A DNA stretch of 27,141 nucleotides, from positions 1 through 27,141 of the forward strand of contig CAKUOX010000030.1 in assembly GCA_934670175.1 (NCBI GenBank), in the 5' to 3' direction. The stretch's first letter is position 1. The number at the start of each line of letters is the position of its first letter. This document shows positions 15,326-21,953 of the stretch, piece by piece. The position numbers were made by a program, and so were the translations under genes. The notes under the pieces were generated by a model that was given only the letters and a program-made list of their open reading frames with translations, had not been told where the DNA came from and ran no database searches. Source of the stretch: an uncultured Clostridia bacterium. Its GTDB lineage: Bacteria > Bacillota > Clostridia > Christensenellales > Aristaeellaceae.

Positions 15326-15400
15326 TTATTGCCACGTCGGATACGCAAAACGCCCGCCGCAAAGAAATGGAACTCTTTGAGACGAGCGCATCCTCCTCAT
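15326..15400 (-). other. Possible leader peptide in the operon leader
   Basis: A 24-codon frame starts at ATG 15400 (a second in-frame ATG at 15391). It runs through the hairpin at 15347-15388 and ends in TAA at 15326, whose last bases merge into the AAGGAGG site of the P-loop ATPase gene. Codons for Pro, Phe, Leu, Tyr, Thr and Trp are present but no run of one amino acid stands out. The ribosome site is weak (AAGGGTG abuts the first ATG; AGGAGG abuts the second). It could couple or attenuate expression, or be chance. Confidence 0.3.
15347..15388 (-). terminator. Attenuator-like hairpin in the operon leader
   Basis: On the minus strand CGCTCGTCTCAAAGA pairs with TCTTTGCGGCGGGCG around an 8-base loop. 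Fourteen of 15 positions pair, two as G-T, and TTTTGCG follows. It lies between the promoter and the first gene, so it could stop transcription early. Its stem strongly resembles the terminator of the T-box upstream (CGCCCGTCTCAAAG...), and AAGGGTGATGAGG just before it faintly recalls the T-box AGGGTGGNACCGCG. No T-box stem I fits between the promoter and this hairpin. Confidence 0.55.
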
Positions 15401-15421
15401 CACCCTTGATTGAATGTCCCC

Positions 15422-15450
15422 ATCTTAGCGCATTTCCCCGCGTTTGTCAA
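15422..15450 (-). promoter_or_regulatory. Sigma-A promoter of the oxidoreductase operon
   Basis: Minus-strand TTGACA (15450-15445), exactly 17 bases, then TAAGAT (15427-15422). Start of transcription is expected near 15415, giving a leader of about 100 bases. It lies 44 bases after the stop of the XRE/cupin/synthetase gene, so the operon can be expressed independently of that gene. Confidence 0.85.
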
Positions 15451-15459
15451 CGAATAATA

Positions 15460-15475
15460 TTCGGCATATGCCAAA
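15460..15475. promoter_or_regulatory. Palindrome beside the operon promoter: candidate operator
   Basis: TTCGGCATATGCCAAA contains the perfect 10-base palindrome GGCATATGCC, extended by TT...AA. It ends 9 bases upstream of the -35 box. Size, symmetry and position fit a dimeric regulator site. The XRE-domain protein encoded just upstream is a natural candidate to bind it; that is inference. Confidence 0.5.
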
Positions 15476-15493
15476 CATTCTCGAAAACCTGTG

Positions 15494-17755
15494 TTAAAGT
15501 TTGTTGCGTTGAATTTTGCCGCTGATCGTCTTGGGCAGCTCGTCGCGGAACACCACGATGCGCGGATATTTGTAGGGCGCGGTGTGGGTCTTGACGTATT
15601 CCTGGATTTCCTTCTTCAGCGCCTCAGACGGCTCGGTGCCTTTCGTGAGCACTACGCTGGCCTTGACGACCTGGCCGCGCACCTCGTCCGGCGCGGCGGA
15701 AACGCCGCACTCGAGCACATACGGAAGCTCCATGATGACGCTCTCGATCTCGAACGGCCCGATGCGATAGCCGGAGCTCTTGATCACGTCGTCCACGCGG
15801 CCCACATACCAGAAGAAGCCGTCCTCATCGCGCCAGGCAGTGTCGCCCGTGTGATACCAGCCGTCGTGCCACACGTCGCTAGTCTTTTCGGGGTCGTTGT
15901 AGTAGCCCTTGAACAGGCCGCAGGGCACCTTTTCGGAGGTGCGGATGCAGATCTCGCCGGTGATGCCCGCGCCCACGGGCTTGCCCTCGGCGTCCAGCAG
16001 CTGAATATCATACAGCGGCACGGGCTTGCCCATGGAGCCGACCTTGTGTGCGTTGCCCATCAGGTTGGCGATGGAGAGCGTGGTCTCGGTCTGGCCGAAG
16101 CCCTCCATCAGCTTGAGGCCGGTCAGGCGCTCAAACTGGCGGAATACCTCGGGGTTCATCGCCTCGCCCGCCGTGGTGGCGCGCTTGACGGAGGAGAAAT
16201 CATACAGCGAGAGATCCTGCTTGATCATCATGCGGTACATTGTCGGCGGCGCGCAGAAGGTCGTGATGTGATATTTGGCGAACAGCGGCAGTATATCGGC
16301 GGCGTTGAAGCGGTCGAAGTCGTAGGTGAATACCGCGCCCTCGCACAGCCATTGGCCGTAGAGCTTGCCCCAGAGCGCCTTGCCCCAGCCGGTGTCGGAA
16401 ATGGTGAAATGCAGGCCGTCGCGCTGCACGCCGTGCCAGTAGCGGGCGGTGATGTAGTGCCCCAGCGGATATTTGAAGCTGTGCACCGCGATCTTGGGAT
16501 AGCCGGTGGTGCCGGAGGTGAAGAACATCAGCATCGGGTCATCGCCGCAGGGCGCGTCCGCGGGGCGGGTATACTTGCGGGTGAACAGCGGGCTTTCGGC
16601 ATCGTAATCATGCCAGCCCTCACGCTGACCGCCCACCATGATCTTGACCTTCAGATCCGGACAGGCCGCCTGCGCAGCGTCTACCTGAGCGGCCACGTCG
16701 CCGTCTGCGGTGCAGAGAATGGCAGATACGCCCGCCGCCTGGAAGCGGTATTCAAAGTCGTGCGCCTGCAGCTGGTTCGTGGCGGGAATGGCCACCGCGC
16801 CCAGCTTGTGCAGCGCCAGGATCGACGGCCAGAACTGCCAGTGTCGCTTGAGCACCAGCATCACGCGGTCGCCGCGATGGATGCCCAGCGAGGTGAAGTA
16901 ATTCGCGGCCTGCGCGGACAGGCGCTTCATATCCTTGAAGGTGAAGCGGCGCTCCTCGCCCTCGCGGCTCAGGTGAATCATCGCGGGCTTGTCCGGATGC
17001 AGGTCGGCCACGGCGTCCACGATGTCGAAGGCGAAATTGAAGCGGTCGGCGTTCTTGAAACTGATGCCCTCCAGCGCGCCGTTTTCATTTTCGCGCACGC
17101 GGATGAATTTCTCGCAGACCAGACTGCCGATATTGTTCGAGAGCATGTTGCCGTCGATGATCTCCGGCGCGACCTTTTCCTCGCCCGGCAGCACCACCGC
17201 CAGGAACAGGCAGTCGTGGCCGTCCACGGCGATCATACCGTGCGGGGTGGAGGAGTTGTAATAGATGGAGTCGCCCTCGTTCAGGATCTCGATGTGGTCG
17301 CCCACCTGCACCTTCAGCGTGCCGCTGAGGATCAGGTCGAATTCCTGGCCGGAGTGCGTGGTGGTGTGGATGGGCTTGTTCTGCTGCTCGGGGTCGTAAT
17401 CGTAGCGCACCCAGTAGGGCTCGGCGATCTTCTGGCGGAACTTGGGCGCCAGGTTCTGAATGCGGATGCCGCGCTCCTGCGCGGTGGTGATGCCGCTGCC
17501 CTTGCGCGTGACCGTGTAATTGGAAAGATGGGCGCTGCTGCCCTCGAGCAGATCCGTGATCTCAATGCCAAATGCCAGCGCACATTTGTGGATGAAGGTA
17601 AACGGCAGATCCACCGCGCCGGACTCGTACTGGCGATACTGGTCGAGGGACAGCTCCGTCTTTTCCGCCATTTCCTCCACGCTGTAATTCATGATGCCGC
17701 GCATTTCGCGGATACGCAGCGCGATCTCCTGCAGCTGACTGAGCGCGTTGTTCAT
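15494..17755 (-). CDS. XRE-HTH/cupin regulator fused to an acyl-CoA synthetase
   Basis: A 753-residue three-part protein. Residues 5-72 are an XRE-type helix-turn-helix (IREMRGIMNYSVEEMAEKTE, QYRQYESG). Residues of about 125-180 are a cupin (HSGQEFDLILSGTLKVQVG, GDSIYYNSSTPHGM). Residues of about 205-753 are an AMP-forming synthetase of the AcsA/medium-chain type, with MLMFFTSGTTGYPKIAVH, EGFGQTETT, WYHTGDTAWRDEDG, VDDVIKSSGYRIGPFEIE and the final catalytic Lys in ISGKIQRNKL at the very C-terminus. Substrates in this class include short and branched acids. ATG 17755 is preferred because longer versions would start inside the T-box terminator. The gene is preceded by a T-box, so it is predicted to be induced by an uncharged tRNA. 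Confidence 0.9.
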   Translation of the reverse strand: MNNALSQLQEIALRIREMRGIMNYSVEEMAEKTELSLDQYRQYESGAVDLPFTFIHKCALAFGIEITDLLEGSSAHLSNYTVTRKGSGITTAQERGIRIQNLAPKFRQKIAEPYWVRYDYDPEQQNKPIHTTTHSGQEFDLILSGTLKVQVGDHIEILNEGDSIYYNSSTPHGMIAVDGHDCLFLAVVLPGEEKVAPEIIDGNMLSNNIGSLVCEKFIRVRENENGALEGISFKNADRFNFAFDIVDAVADLHPDKPAMIHLSREGEERRFTFKDMKRLSAQAANYFTSLGIHRGDRVMLVLKRHWQFWPSILALHKLGAVAIPATNQLQAHDFEYRFQAAGVSAILCTADGDVAAQVDAAQAACPDLKVKIMVGGQREGWHDYDAESPLFTRKYTRPADAPCGDDPMLMFFTSGTTGYPKIAVHSFKYPLGHYITARYWHGVQRDGLHFTISDTGWGKALWGKLYGQWLCEGAVFTYDFDRFNAADILPLFAKYHITTFCAPPTMYRMMIKQDLSLYDFSSVKRATTAGEAMNPEVFRQFERLTGLKLMEGFGQTETTLSIANLMGNAHKVGSMGKPVPLYDIQLLDAEGKPVGAGITGEICIRTSEKVPCGLFKGYYNDPEKTSDVWHDGWYHTGDTAWRDEDGFFWYVGRVDDVIKSSGYRIGPFEIESVIMELPYVLECGVSAAPDEVRGQVVKASVVLTKGTEPSEALKKEIQEYVKTHTAPYKYPRIVVFRDELPKTISGKIQRNKL

Positions 17756-17806
17756 AAGCTCTTTCCCAACCTTTCTCTGATTTTCTGAGGGAACCTGAGA
17801 CGGTGC

Positions 17807-18094
17807 AAAAAAAGCGCCCATCTCAAAACCTCTGCTTTGAGACGGGCGCTGAAAAGCGCTCGCGGTACCACTCAAATTGCAGCCGTTTTACGGACTGCCG
17901 CTCTTCGGACTCTAACAAGCCCTATGCACTCACGCAGCATTCGCGGAAGGTCCTACTGAGCTCTTCAGGCCTTCAACTCGGAAGCGATGGGCATACAAAG
18001 CATTCATCGCCGGTTCACACCAACCACCGGCTCTCTGAACATGACCGCTTCAGCCGTCTTCGTCATCGTCTTTATGGTTCGTATTCAGTTGTTG
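17807..18094 (-). ncRNA. T-box leader (tRNA-sensing) of the XRE/cupin/synthetase gene
   Basis: On the minus strand the leader has a stem I with the AGAGAG segment and an apical hairpin CCGG...CCGG (near 18010-18030), closed by CAACT/AGTTG. The T-box antiterminator bulge GAGTGGTACCGCG follows (17873-17861). Then comes a terminator with arms GCGCCCGTCTCAAA/TTTGAGATGGGCGC and seven Ts (17849-17807). TGGT in the bulge implies a tRNA with A73, which argues against Cys and Gly. I could not fix the specifier codon; triplets in the likely 3' strand of stem I include TTT, GTA, GCC and ATC. It should let transcription through when the matching tRNA is uncharged. Confidence 0.92.
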
Positions 18095-18100
18095 GATGAG

Positions 18101-18129
18101 ATATTATCACAAGCCAGTCGGTTTGTCAA
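18101..18129 (-). promoter_or_regulatory. Sigma-A promoter for the T-box transcript
   Basis: Minus-strand TTGACA (18129-18124), a 17-base spacer and TAATAT (18106-18101), close to consensus. Transcription should start near 18094, just before the T-box stem I. The remaining 18130-18239 gap to the divergent sigma factor gene holds no other gene; TATATATA near 18211 may be part of that gene's promoter. Confidence 0.88.
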
Positions 18130-18239
18130 CCGGCTTCAGCAGGATTTAACATGCTTCGCGATGAAATAATATATTGGAAAATCTGACATATTCACCCTTT
18201 TTGGCGTCTTATATATAGCGAGGTGAGCACCGGTAGCTT

Positions 18240-18725
18240 ATGGATGAACAGGAATACCAGCGGCAGATAAGCACCTGTCTGCCCATGCTGTACCGCACCG
18301 CGCGGGCGGTGCTGAGAAACGACGCCGACTGCGCGGACGCGGTACAGGAGGCGATCTTTCAGGGCTGGCGCAAGCGGCGTCAGCTTCGCGACAGCGCGCG
18401 CTTTCAGGCGTGGATGCTGCGCATCACGGTAAACGAATGCCGGAATCTGCAGCGCCGGAGCATGAAGCAGCTGCGCGCCGTGAACGCCGCTATTGATGAA
18501 ATGCGCGCGGCGCACAGCGCGCGCGGCCCGAACGAAGAATTGGAGGCGGCGCTTTCCGAGCTGCCGGAAAAATACCGGCTGCCGATCGTGCTGCACTATA
18601 TCGAGGGCTATGCCACGCGGGAGATCGCGGAAATAATGCAAATACCGGAGGGCCGGCTGCGCGAGCGTATGCGCACGGCGCGGCAAAGGCTGGAAAGGAT
18701 GCTGGATCATGAAGCAAACGGATGA
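18240..18725 (+). CDS. ECF-type RNA polymerase sigma factor
   Basis: 161 residues, the size of a minimal ECF sigma factor. Region 2 spans about 16-75 (LYRTARAVLRNDADCADAVQ, IFQGWRKRRQ, FQAWMLRITVNECRNL). Region 4 spans about 100-157 (LSELPEKYRLPIVLHYIEGY, TREIAEIMQIPEGRLRERM). It should direct RNA polymerase to a small regulon in response to an envelope signal. GAGGTG lies 14 bases upstream, a loose ribosome site. The stop overlaps the next gene's start by 17 bases, typical of a sigma/anti-sigma pair. Confidence 0.93.
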   Translation: MDEQEYQRQISTCLPMLYRTARAVLRNDADCADAVQEAIFQGWRKRRQLRDSARFQAWMLRITVNECRNLQRRSMKQLRAVNAAIDEMRAAHSARGPNEELEAALSELPEKYRLPIVLHYIEGYATREIAEIMQIPEGRLRERMRTARQRLERMLDHEANG

Positions 18726-19152
18726 TCGCGACGCCCTGCGCGAACGCGACTGGAAGGGCGTGTGGGCAAGGACGCCCGACTGCGTGACCGACGGCATGCA
18801 CGCGGCGTTCGACCGCATCCATGCCCGCGAGCTGCGCCGCAGACAGGCACGCAGGATCGCGCTGTGCGCTGCGTGCGCGGTGCTGGCGCTGGGCATGGCT
18901 GCCTACGGCGTGCGCGCGCGCATGAACGACCGGCTCGACCATGTGGCGCAGCCCAAGATCGAGGCGCTGGTCTTGACGCAGGACAGCGAGGTCTTTGCCG
19001 CCAACGCCGATCCCTGCTTTCACATTCGCGCCGACTGCCCAAAGGCGGGCGGCGGCTGCGTGGCGCTGAAGCTGATTTCTGCACTCGAATTTGAAAAGAC
19101 GCTCTGTCCGGTCTGCGGCGCGAACGCCGTGATCGCACCGCAGAAAAACTGA
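18709..19152 (+). CDS. Single-pass membrane protein, candidate anti-sigma factor
   Basis: 147 residues. The N-terminal 48 are charged and cytoplasmic, a membrane helix spans about 49-67 (RIALCAACAVLALGMAAYGV), and the C-terminal 80 should be outside. The outer part holds H105-x4-C110 and, 22 residues on, C133-P-V-C136, plus C103 and C117. This motif is shared with the next gene's product. No HxxxCxxC zinc anti-sigma motif is present in the cytoplasmic part. The overlap with the sigma gene is the main reason to call it an anti-sigma candidate; sequence alone does not prove it. Confidence 0.7.
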   Translation: MKQTDDRDALRERDWKGVWARTPDCVTDGMHAAFDRIHARELRRRQARRIALCAACAVLALGMAAYGVRARMNDRLDHVAQPKIEALVLTQDSEVFAANADPCFHIRADCPKAGGGCVALKLISALEFEKTLCPVCGANAVIAPQKN

Positions 19153-19173
19153 CATCAGAGAGGGGAAGGAAAC

Positions 19174-20112
19174 ATGAAACGGATACTATGTATGCTGCTG
19201 GCGGCGATTATCTGCGCTTTGGGGGCGGCGCTGGCGCAGGCGGAGTATTACACGGGCAAGACGGATATTTATTACCATGCGCTTGAAAATTGCGGCGGCG
19301 TGCGGGGGCGCGTGCCCCTTACCGAGACGGCCGCGGCAGAATTTAAGAAATACGCCTGCCCCGTGTGCATTCAGGCGGAGGATGACGGCGCGGATGTGCG
19401 CGCGGCAGCCCGCGGCGGCACGATCGTCGTGCGCTTTTCGGATGAATGGGTCTACAACCATGAGCTCACGGGCGTTTTCGGCTTCATGCCCGCCGATGTC
19501 AGCGAGGGCGAGGCGGGCTGGATGCAGCTGGGAAAATACCTGCACGGCGCGCGCTATGCGGACTTTCTGGCGGATTATGCCGCTGACGGCAAGGCCGAAG
19601 GGCGCTGCTGCGTGCCATGGGTACTGGGCACGGGCGAGCCGGATGGGGAGGACTGGAAGGATCTGAAGATGAGCGCGCGGCACATCGGCGCGTCGTGGTA
19701 TATCGTGATCCGCCCGGAAAGCAAATTTGAAAAGACCTGGCGCATGTTCTGGCGCGTCTCGTCGTATGAGCTCACCCTTACCGATGAAGGGCTGACCTCG
19801 CTGTTCGACCTGCAAACGTTGGAGGAAAACCGGCTGATGCAGCTGGAGCGCTTTAAGGGCGCCAGCCCCGAATACCAGCGTGACGGCGACCTGCAGATCA
19901 GCGTTTTTGATGCGCTCGGCGGACACATCGCGGTGCTGTCGCAGCAGAACGGCGAGGCGCTTGCGGACGCGCGGCTTATCATCGATGGGCGCGATACCGG
20001 CGCGCGGCTCAGCGGCTATGCCGACGGCGCAAACGCCGTGTACTGCTGCGCACTGACCGAGGGCGAGCTGGCGCAGCTGCGCGACGGCGCGGCTGCGGCG
20101 ATCGTGGCGTGA
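19174..20112 (+). CDS. Secreted protein with H-x4-C...CPVC motif, sigma-operon member
   Basis: 312 residues with a signal peptide (MKRILCMLLAAIICALGAAL, cleavage near AQA-E at 23). Just after it come YYTGKTDIYYH35-x4-C40 and C62PVC65, the same spacing as in the membrane protein before it. The rest (about 75-312) is mixed alpha/beta with SASWYIVIRP-like strands and no family I recognise. It is 21 bases downstream of the membrane protein, with AGAGAGGGGAAGG as ribosome site, so it is probably in the sigma operon. It may sense or deliver the signal, or bind a metal. Confidence 0.7.
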   Translation: MKRILCMLLAAIICALGAALAQAEYYTGKTDIYYHALENCGGVRGRVPLTETAAAEFKKYACPVCIQAEDDGADVRAAARGGTIVVRFSDEWVYNHELTGVFGFMPADVSEGEAGWMQLGKYLHGARYADFLADYAADGKAEGRCCVPWVLGTGEPDGEDWKDLKMSARHIGASWYIVIRPESKFEKTWRMFWRVSSYELTLTDEGLTSLFDLQTLEENRLMQLERFKGASPEYQRDGDLQISVFDALGGHIAVLSQQNGEALADARLIIDGRDTGARLSGYADGANAVYCCALTEGELAQLRDGAAAAIVA

Positions 20113-20148
20113 GAAGCGTGCTTTCCCGTCCACATGGCTTGCTTCATG

Positions 20149-20838
20149 CTACGCCATGATGTTTCCGTTCATATCGATCACGGCGACCTTCAGCGGGATG
20201 TCCCTGCCGCAGTCTTCGAGCGCAGCGCGCAGCATCCGCTCCAGAGCGCCGCAGCATGGCACACGCATGCGCGTCAGCGTGACGGAGCGAATGTCGTTTT
20301 CATGCAGGATCGCGCGCAGCTTCTGGCTGTAATCCTCGCCGTCCAGCTTCGGACAGCCGATCAGCACGCTGCGGCCGCGAATGAAATCCTCGTGGAAGCT
20401 GCCGCGCGCATAGGCCGTGCAGTCGGCGGCCACCAGCAGCTCAGCCCCGTCGAAATACGGCGCGCGCACGGGCGCAAGCTTGATCTGTACCGGCCAGTTT
20501 TCCAGGCGGGACGGCGCGCGCGTTGCCGCTGCGTCGCACGCCTTGTGGCGAATTTCACGGGCGGATGCGCCAGGACAGCCGCAGTCGTGCGCCTTCCCTG
20601 CGCCCGCCTTTGCAGCGGCGACTGCGGCCGCGTCGTAGGCGGCGGCCTCGCGCTCAACAAAGCAAATGGCGTTTGCCGGACAGGCGGGCAGGCAGTCGCC
20701 CAGACCGTCGCAGTAGTCGTCGCGCAGCAGCCGCGCCTTGCCGTTTACCATGCCGATGGCGCCCTCGTGGCAGGCGCGCGCGCAGGCGCCGCAGCCGTTG
20801 CATTTATCCGAATCGATTTGAATTATTTTCCGTATCAT
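20149..20838 (-). CDS. 4Fe-4S protein with CPGA and CCG motifs
   Basis: 229 residues. The N-terminus has a full cluster motif CNGCGACARACHEG and a second partial one, CDGLGDCLPACPANAI, where one Cys is missing. A linker carries CGCPGASAREI, and the C-terminal half has LIGCPKLDGEDY and VPCCGALERML. Proteins with this layout occur beside FNR-type regulators in Clostridia and are thought to handle electrons or Fe-S/nitrosative stress; the reaction is unknown. AGGAGC lies about 9 bases before the ATG. The start overlaps the end of the small upstream gene by 35 bases. It converges on the sigma-operon gene with no clear terminator in the 36-base gap. Confidence 0.8.
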   Translation of the reverse strand: MIRKIIQIDSDKCNGCGACARACHEGAIGMVNGKARLLRDDYCDGLGDCLPACPANAICFVEREAAAYDAAAVAAAKAGAGKAHDCGCPGASAREIRHKACDAAATRAPSRLENWPVQIKLAPVRAPYFDGAELLVAADCTAYARGSFHEDFIRGRSVLIGCPKLDGEDYSQKLRAILHENDIRSVTLTRMRVPCCGALERMLRAALEDCGRDIPLKVAVIDMNGNIMA

Positions 20839-21088
20839 GTTGAGGCTCCTTTCGGTTCTTCACGAGCTTGTTATACATTTCCGTACCGATACATTCCTCA
20901 GCGTGCGCGCACCACTGAACGCAGCTCTGCAGGTCGTTGTACGCCACAAAGCCGCATTTGTCGCAGGCGACGCTGACGTCCGTGGAGAACAGCTCGATCA
21001 CCGCGCCGCAGTTCGGGCATATTTTTTCCGTGATAGTGGGTACCTTCAGCCGCGATGCGCCCGGGCAGCCGCTGTATACCTGTGCCAT
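20804..21088 (-). CDS. Small Cys-rich zinc-ribbon protein
   Basis: 94 residues. It begins MAQVYSGCPGASRLKVP, so it shares the GCPGAS motif with the Fe-S protein after it. A zinc ribbon follows, ICPNCGAVIELF...VACDKCGFVAYND, then SCVQWCAHAEECIG. The start is set by GGGGGCG 5-10 bases upstream, and a longer frame upstream is not credible because it runs antisense to the regulator gene. Related proteins sit next to FNR-like regulators and hybrid-cluster-type genes in Clostridia. Function is unknown; a metal or redox role is likely. Confidence 0.75.
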   Translation of the reverse strand: MAQVYSGCPGASRLKVPTITEKICPNCGAVIELFSTDVSVACDKCGFVAYNDLQSCVQWCAHAEECIGTEMYNKLVKNRKEPQHDTENNSNRFG

Positions 21089-21100
21089 CGAATCGCCCCC

Positions 21101-21129
21101 TTGCTTTTTCGCCTTTATTTTAGTACAAT
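21101..21129 (+). promoter_or_regulatory. Promoter of the FNR-like regulator
   Basis: TTGCTT (21101-21106), a 17-base spacer and TACAAT (21124-21129), 45 bases before the regulator ATG. It lies in the 85-base divergent region shared with the Cys-rich gene. A short inverted repeat GTTGTTTTTCCAAC lies downstream of the -10 and could be a regulator site. Confidence 0.65.
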
Positions 21130-21173
21130 AATGCTGAAAAGTATGTTGTTTTTCCAACGAAACGGGGGCGCGT

Positions 21174-21845
21174 ATGGAGAAATATATGGATGTTCTGCAA
21201 GGATCGGCGCTGTTTGCGGGCGTGGAGGCGGACGAGCTGAGGGCGATGCTGACCTGCCTTGCGCCGAAGCGTGCGCGGTTCGAAAAGGGCGAAACGATTC
21301 TGGCGGCGGGCGCGCATACGGACGCCTTCGGGCTGCTGCTTTCGGGAGAGGCGCACATCGTGCAGGAGGATTGCTGGGGCAACCGCAACCTGATGGCCGC
21401 TTTGGCGGTGGGCGAGCTGTTTGCCGAGAGCTTTGCGGCGCGGCCGGATGCGGAGCTGAACGTCAGCGTGGTGGCGTGCGCGCCGTGCGAGGCGCTGTTT
21501 TTGCAGCTGCGGCGGGTGCTTGATACCTGTCCGTCGGCCTGCCCGCACCATCGGCGGCTGATCGAAAACCTGCTGGCCGTGCTGGCGGAAAAGAACCAGC
21601 GGCTCAACGAAAAGCTCAGCCATTTAAGCCAGCGCAGCACGCGCGAGAAGATAATGTCCTATCTTTCCGCTGAATCGCGGCGCAGGGGCGGCACGGTGTT
21701 TGAAATACCGTTCAACCGCCAGCAGCTGGCGGATTATCTGTCCGTGGATCGCAGCGCGCTGTCTACGGAGCTGGGCAGGCTCAAGGCCGAGGGCTTATTG
21801 GATTTTGAGCGCAGCAGCTTCAAGATCATAAGAAAAAACATGTAA
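21174..21845 (+). CDS. CRP/FNR-family transcription regulator
   Basis: 223 residues. Residues of about 10-125 form the cyclic-nucleotide-binding-type beta barrel (FEKGETILAAGAHTDAFGLL, LSGEAHIVQEDCWGN). A dimerisation helix follows, then a winged helix-turn-helix at about 165-222 (FNRQQLADYLSVDRSALSTE, LKAEGLLDFERSSFKII). No N-terminal FNR four-Cys cluster motif is seen, so the effector is unknown. It is divergent from the Fe-S and Cys-rich genes and probably controls them. The ATG has GGGGG 6-10 bases upstream. Confidence 0.9.
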   Translation: MEKYMDVLQGSALFAGVEADELRAMLTCLAPKRARFEKGETILAAGAHTDAFGLLLSGEAHIVQEDCWGNRNLMAALAVGELFAESFAARPDAELNVSVVACAPCEALFLQLRRVLDTCPSACPHHRRLIENLLAVLAEKNQRLNEKLSHLSQRSTREKIMSYLSAESRRRGGTVFEIPFNRQQLADYLSVDRSALSTELGRLKAEGLLDFERSSFKIIRKNM

Positions 21846-21909
21846 GCGAATTTCATGCAATTCTAACCTAAAACCTGCGTTTTCCAATTTTATTTTAATG
21901 CACGGCAGG

Positions 21910-21915
21910 TATAAT
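21910..21915 (+). promoter_or_regulatory. Likely -10 box for the acyltransferase/glycosyltransferase pair
   Basis: Perfect TATAAT 39 bases upstream of the acyltransferase ATG, with no good -35 at 16-18 bases. An interrupted inverted repeat ACCTGC...GCAGGT surrounds the -35 region, so an activator may be needed. Confidence 0.5.
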
Positions 21916-21953
21916 ACAAACGGATAGCGAAATTATTTTGGAGGAAAGCACAA

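Noticed and set aside
15491..17788. Plus-strand open frame of 765 codons
   Set aside because: Antisense to the regulator/synthetase fusion; no motif, no ribosome site.
17861..18094. TGC (Cys) as the T-box specifier, because GAATGC resembles the usual GAA-NNN context
   Set aside because: The TGGT bulge calls for a tRNA with A73, whereas bacterial tRNA-Cys normally has U73; the helix register is also uncertain.
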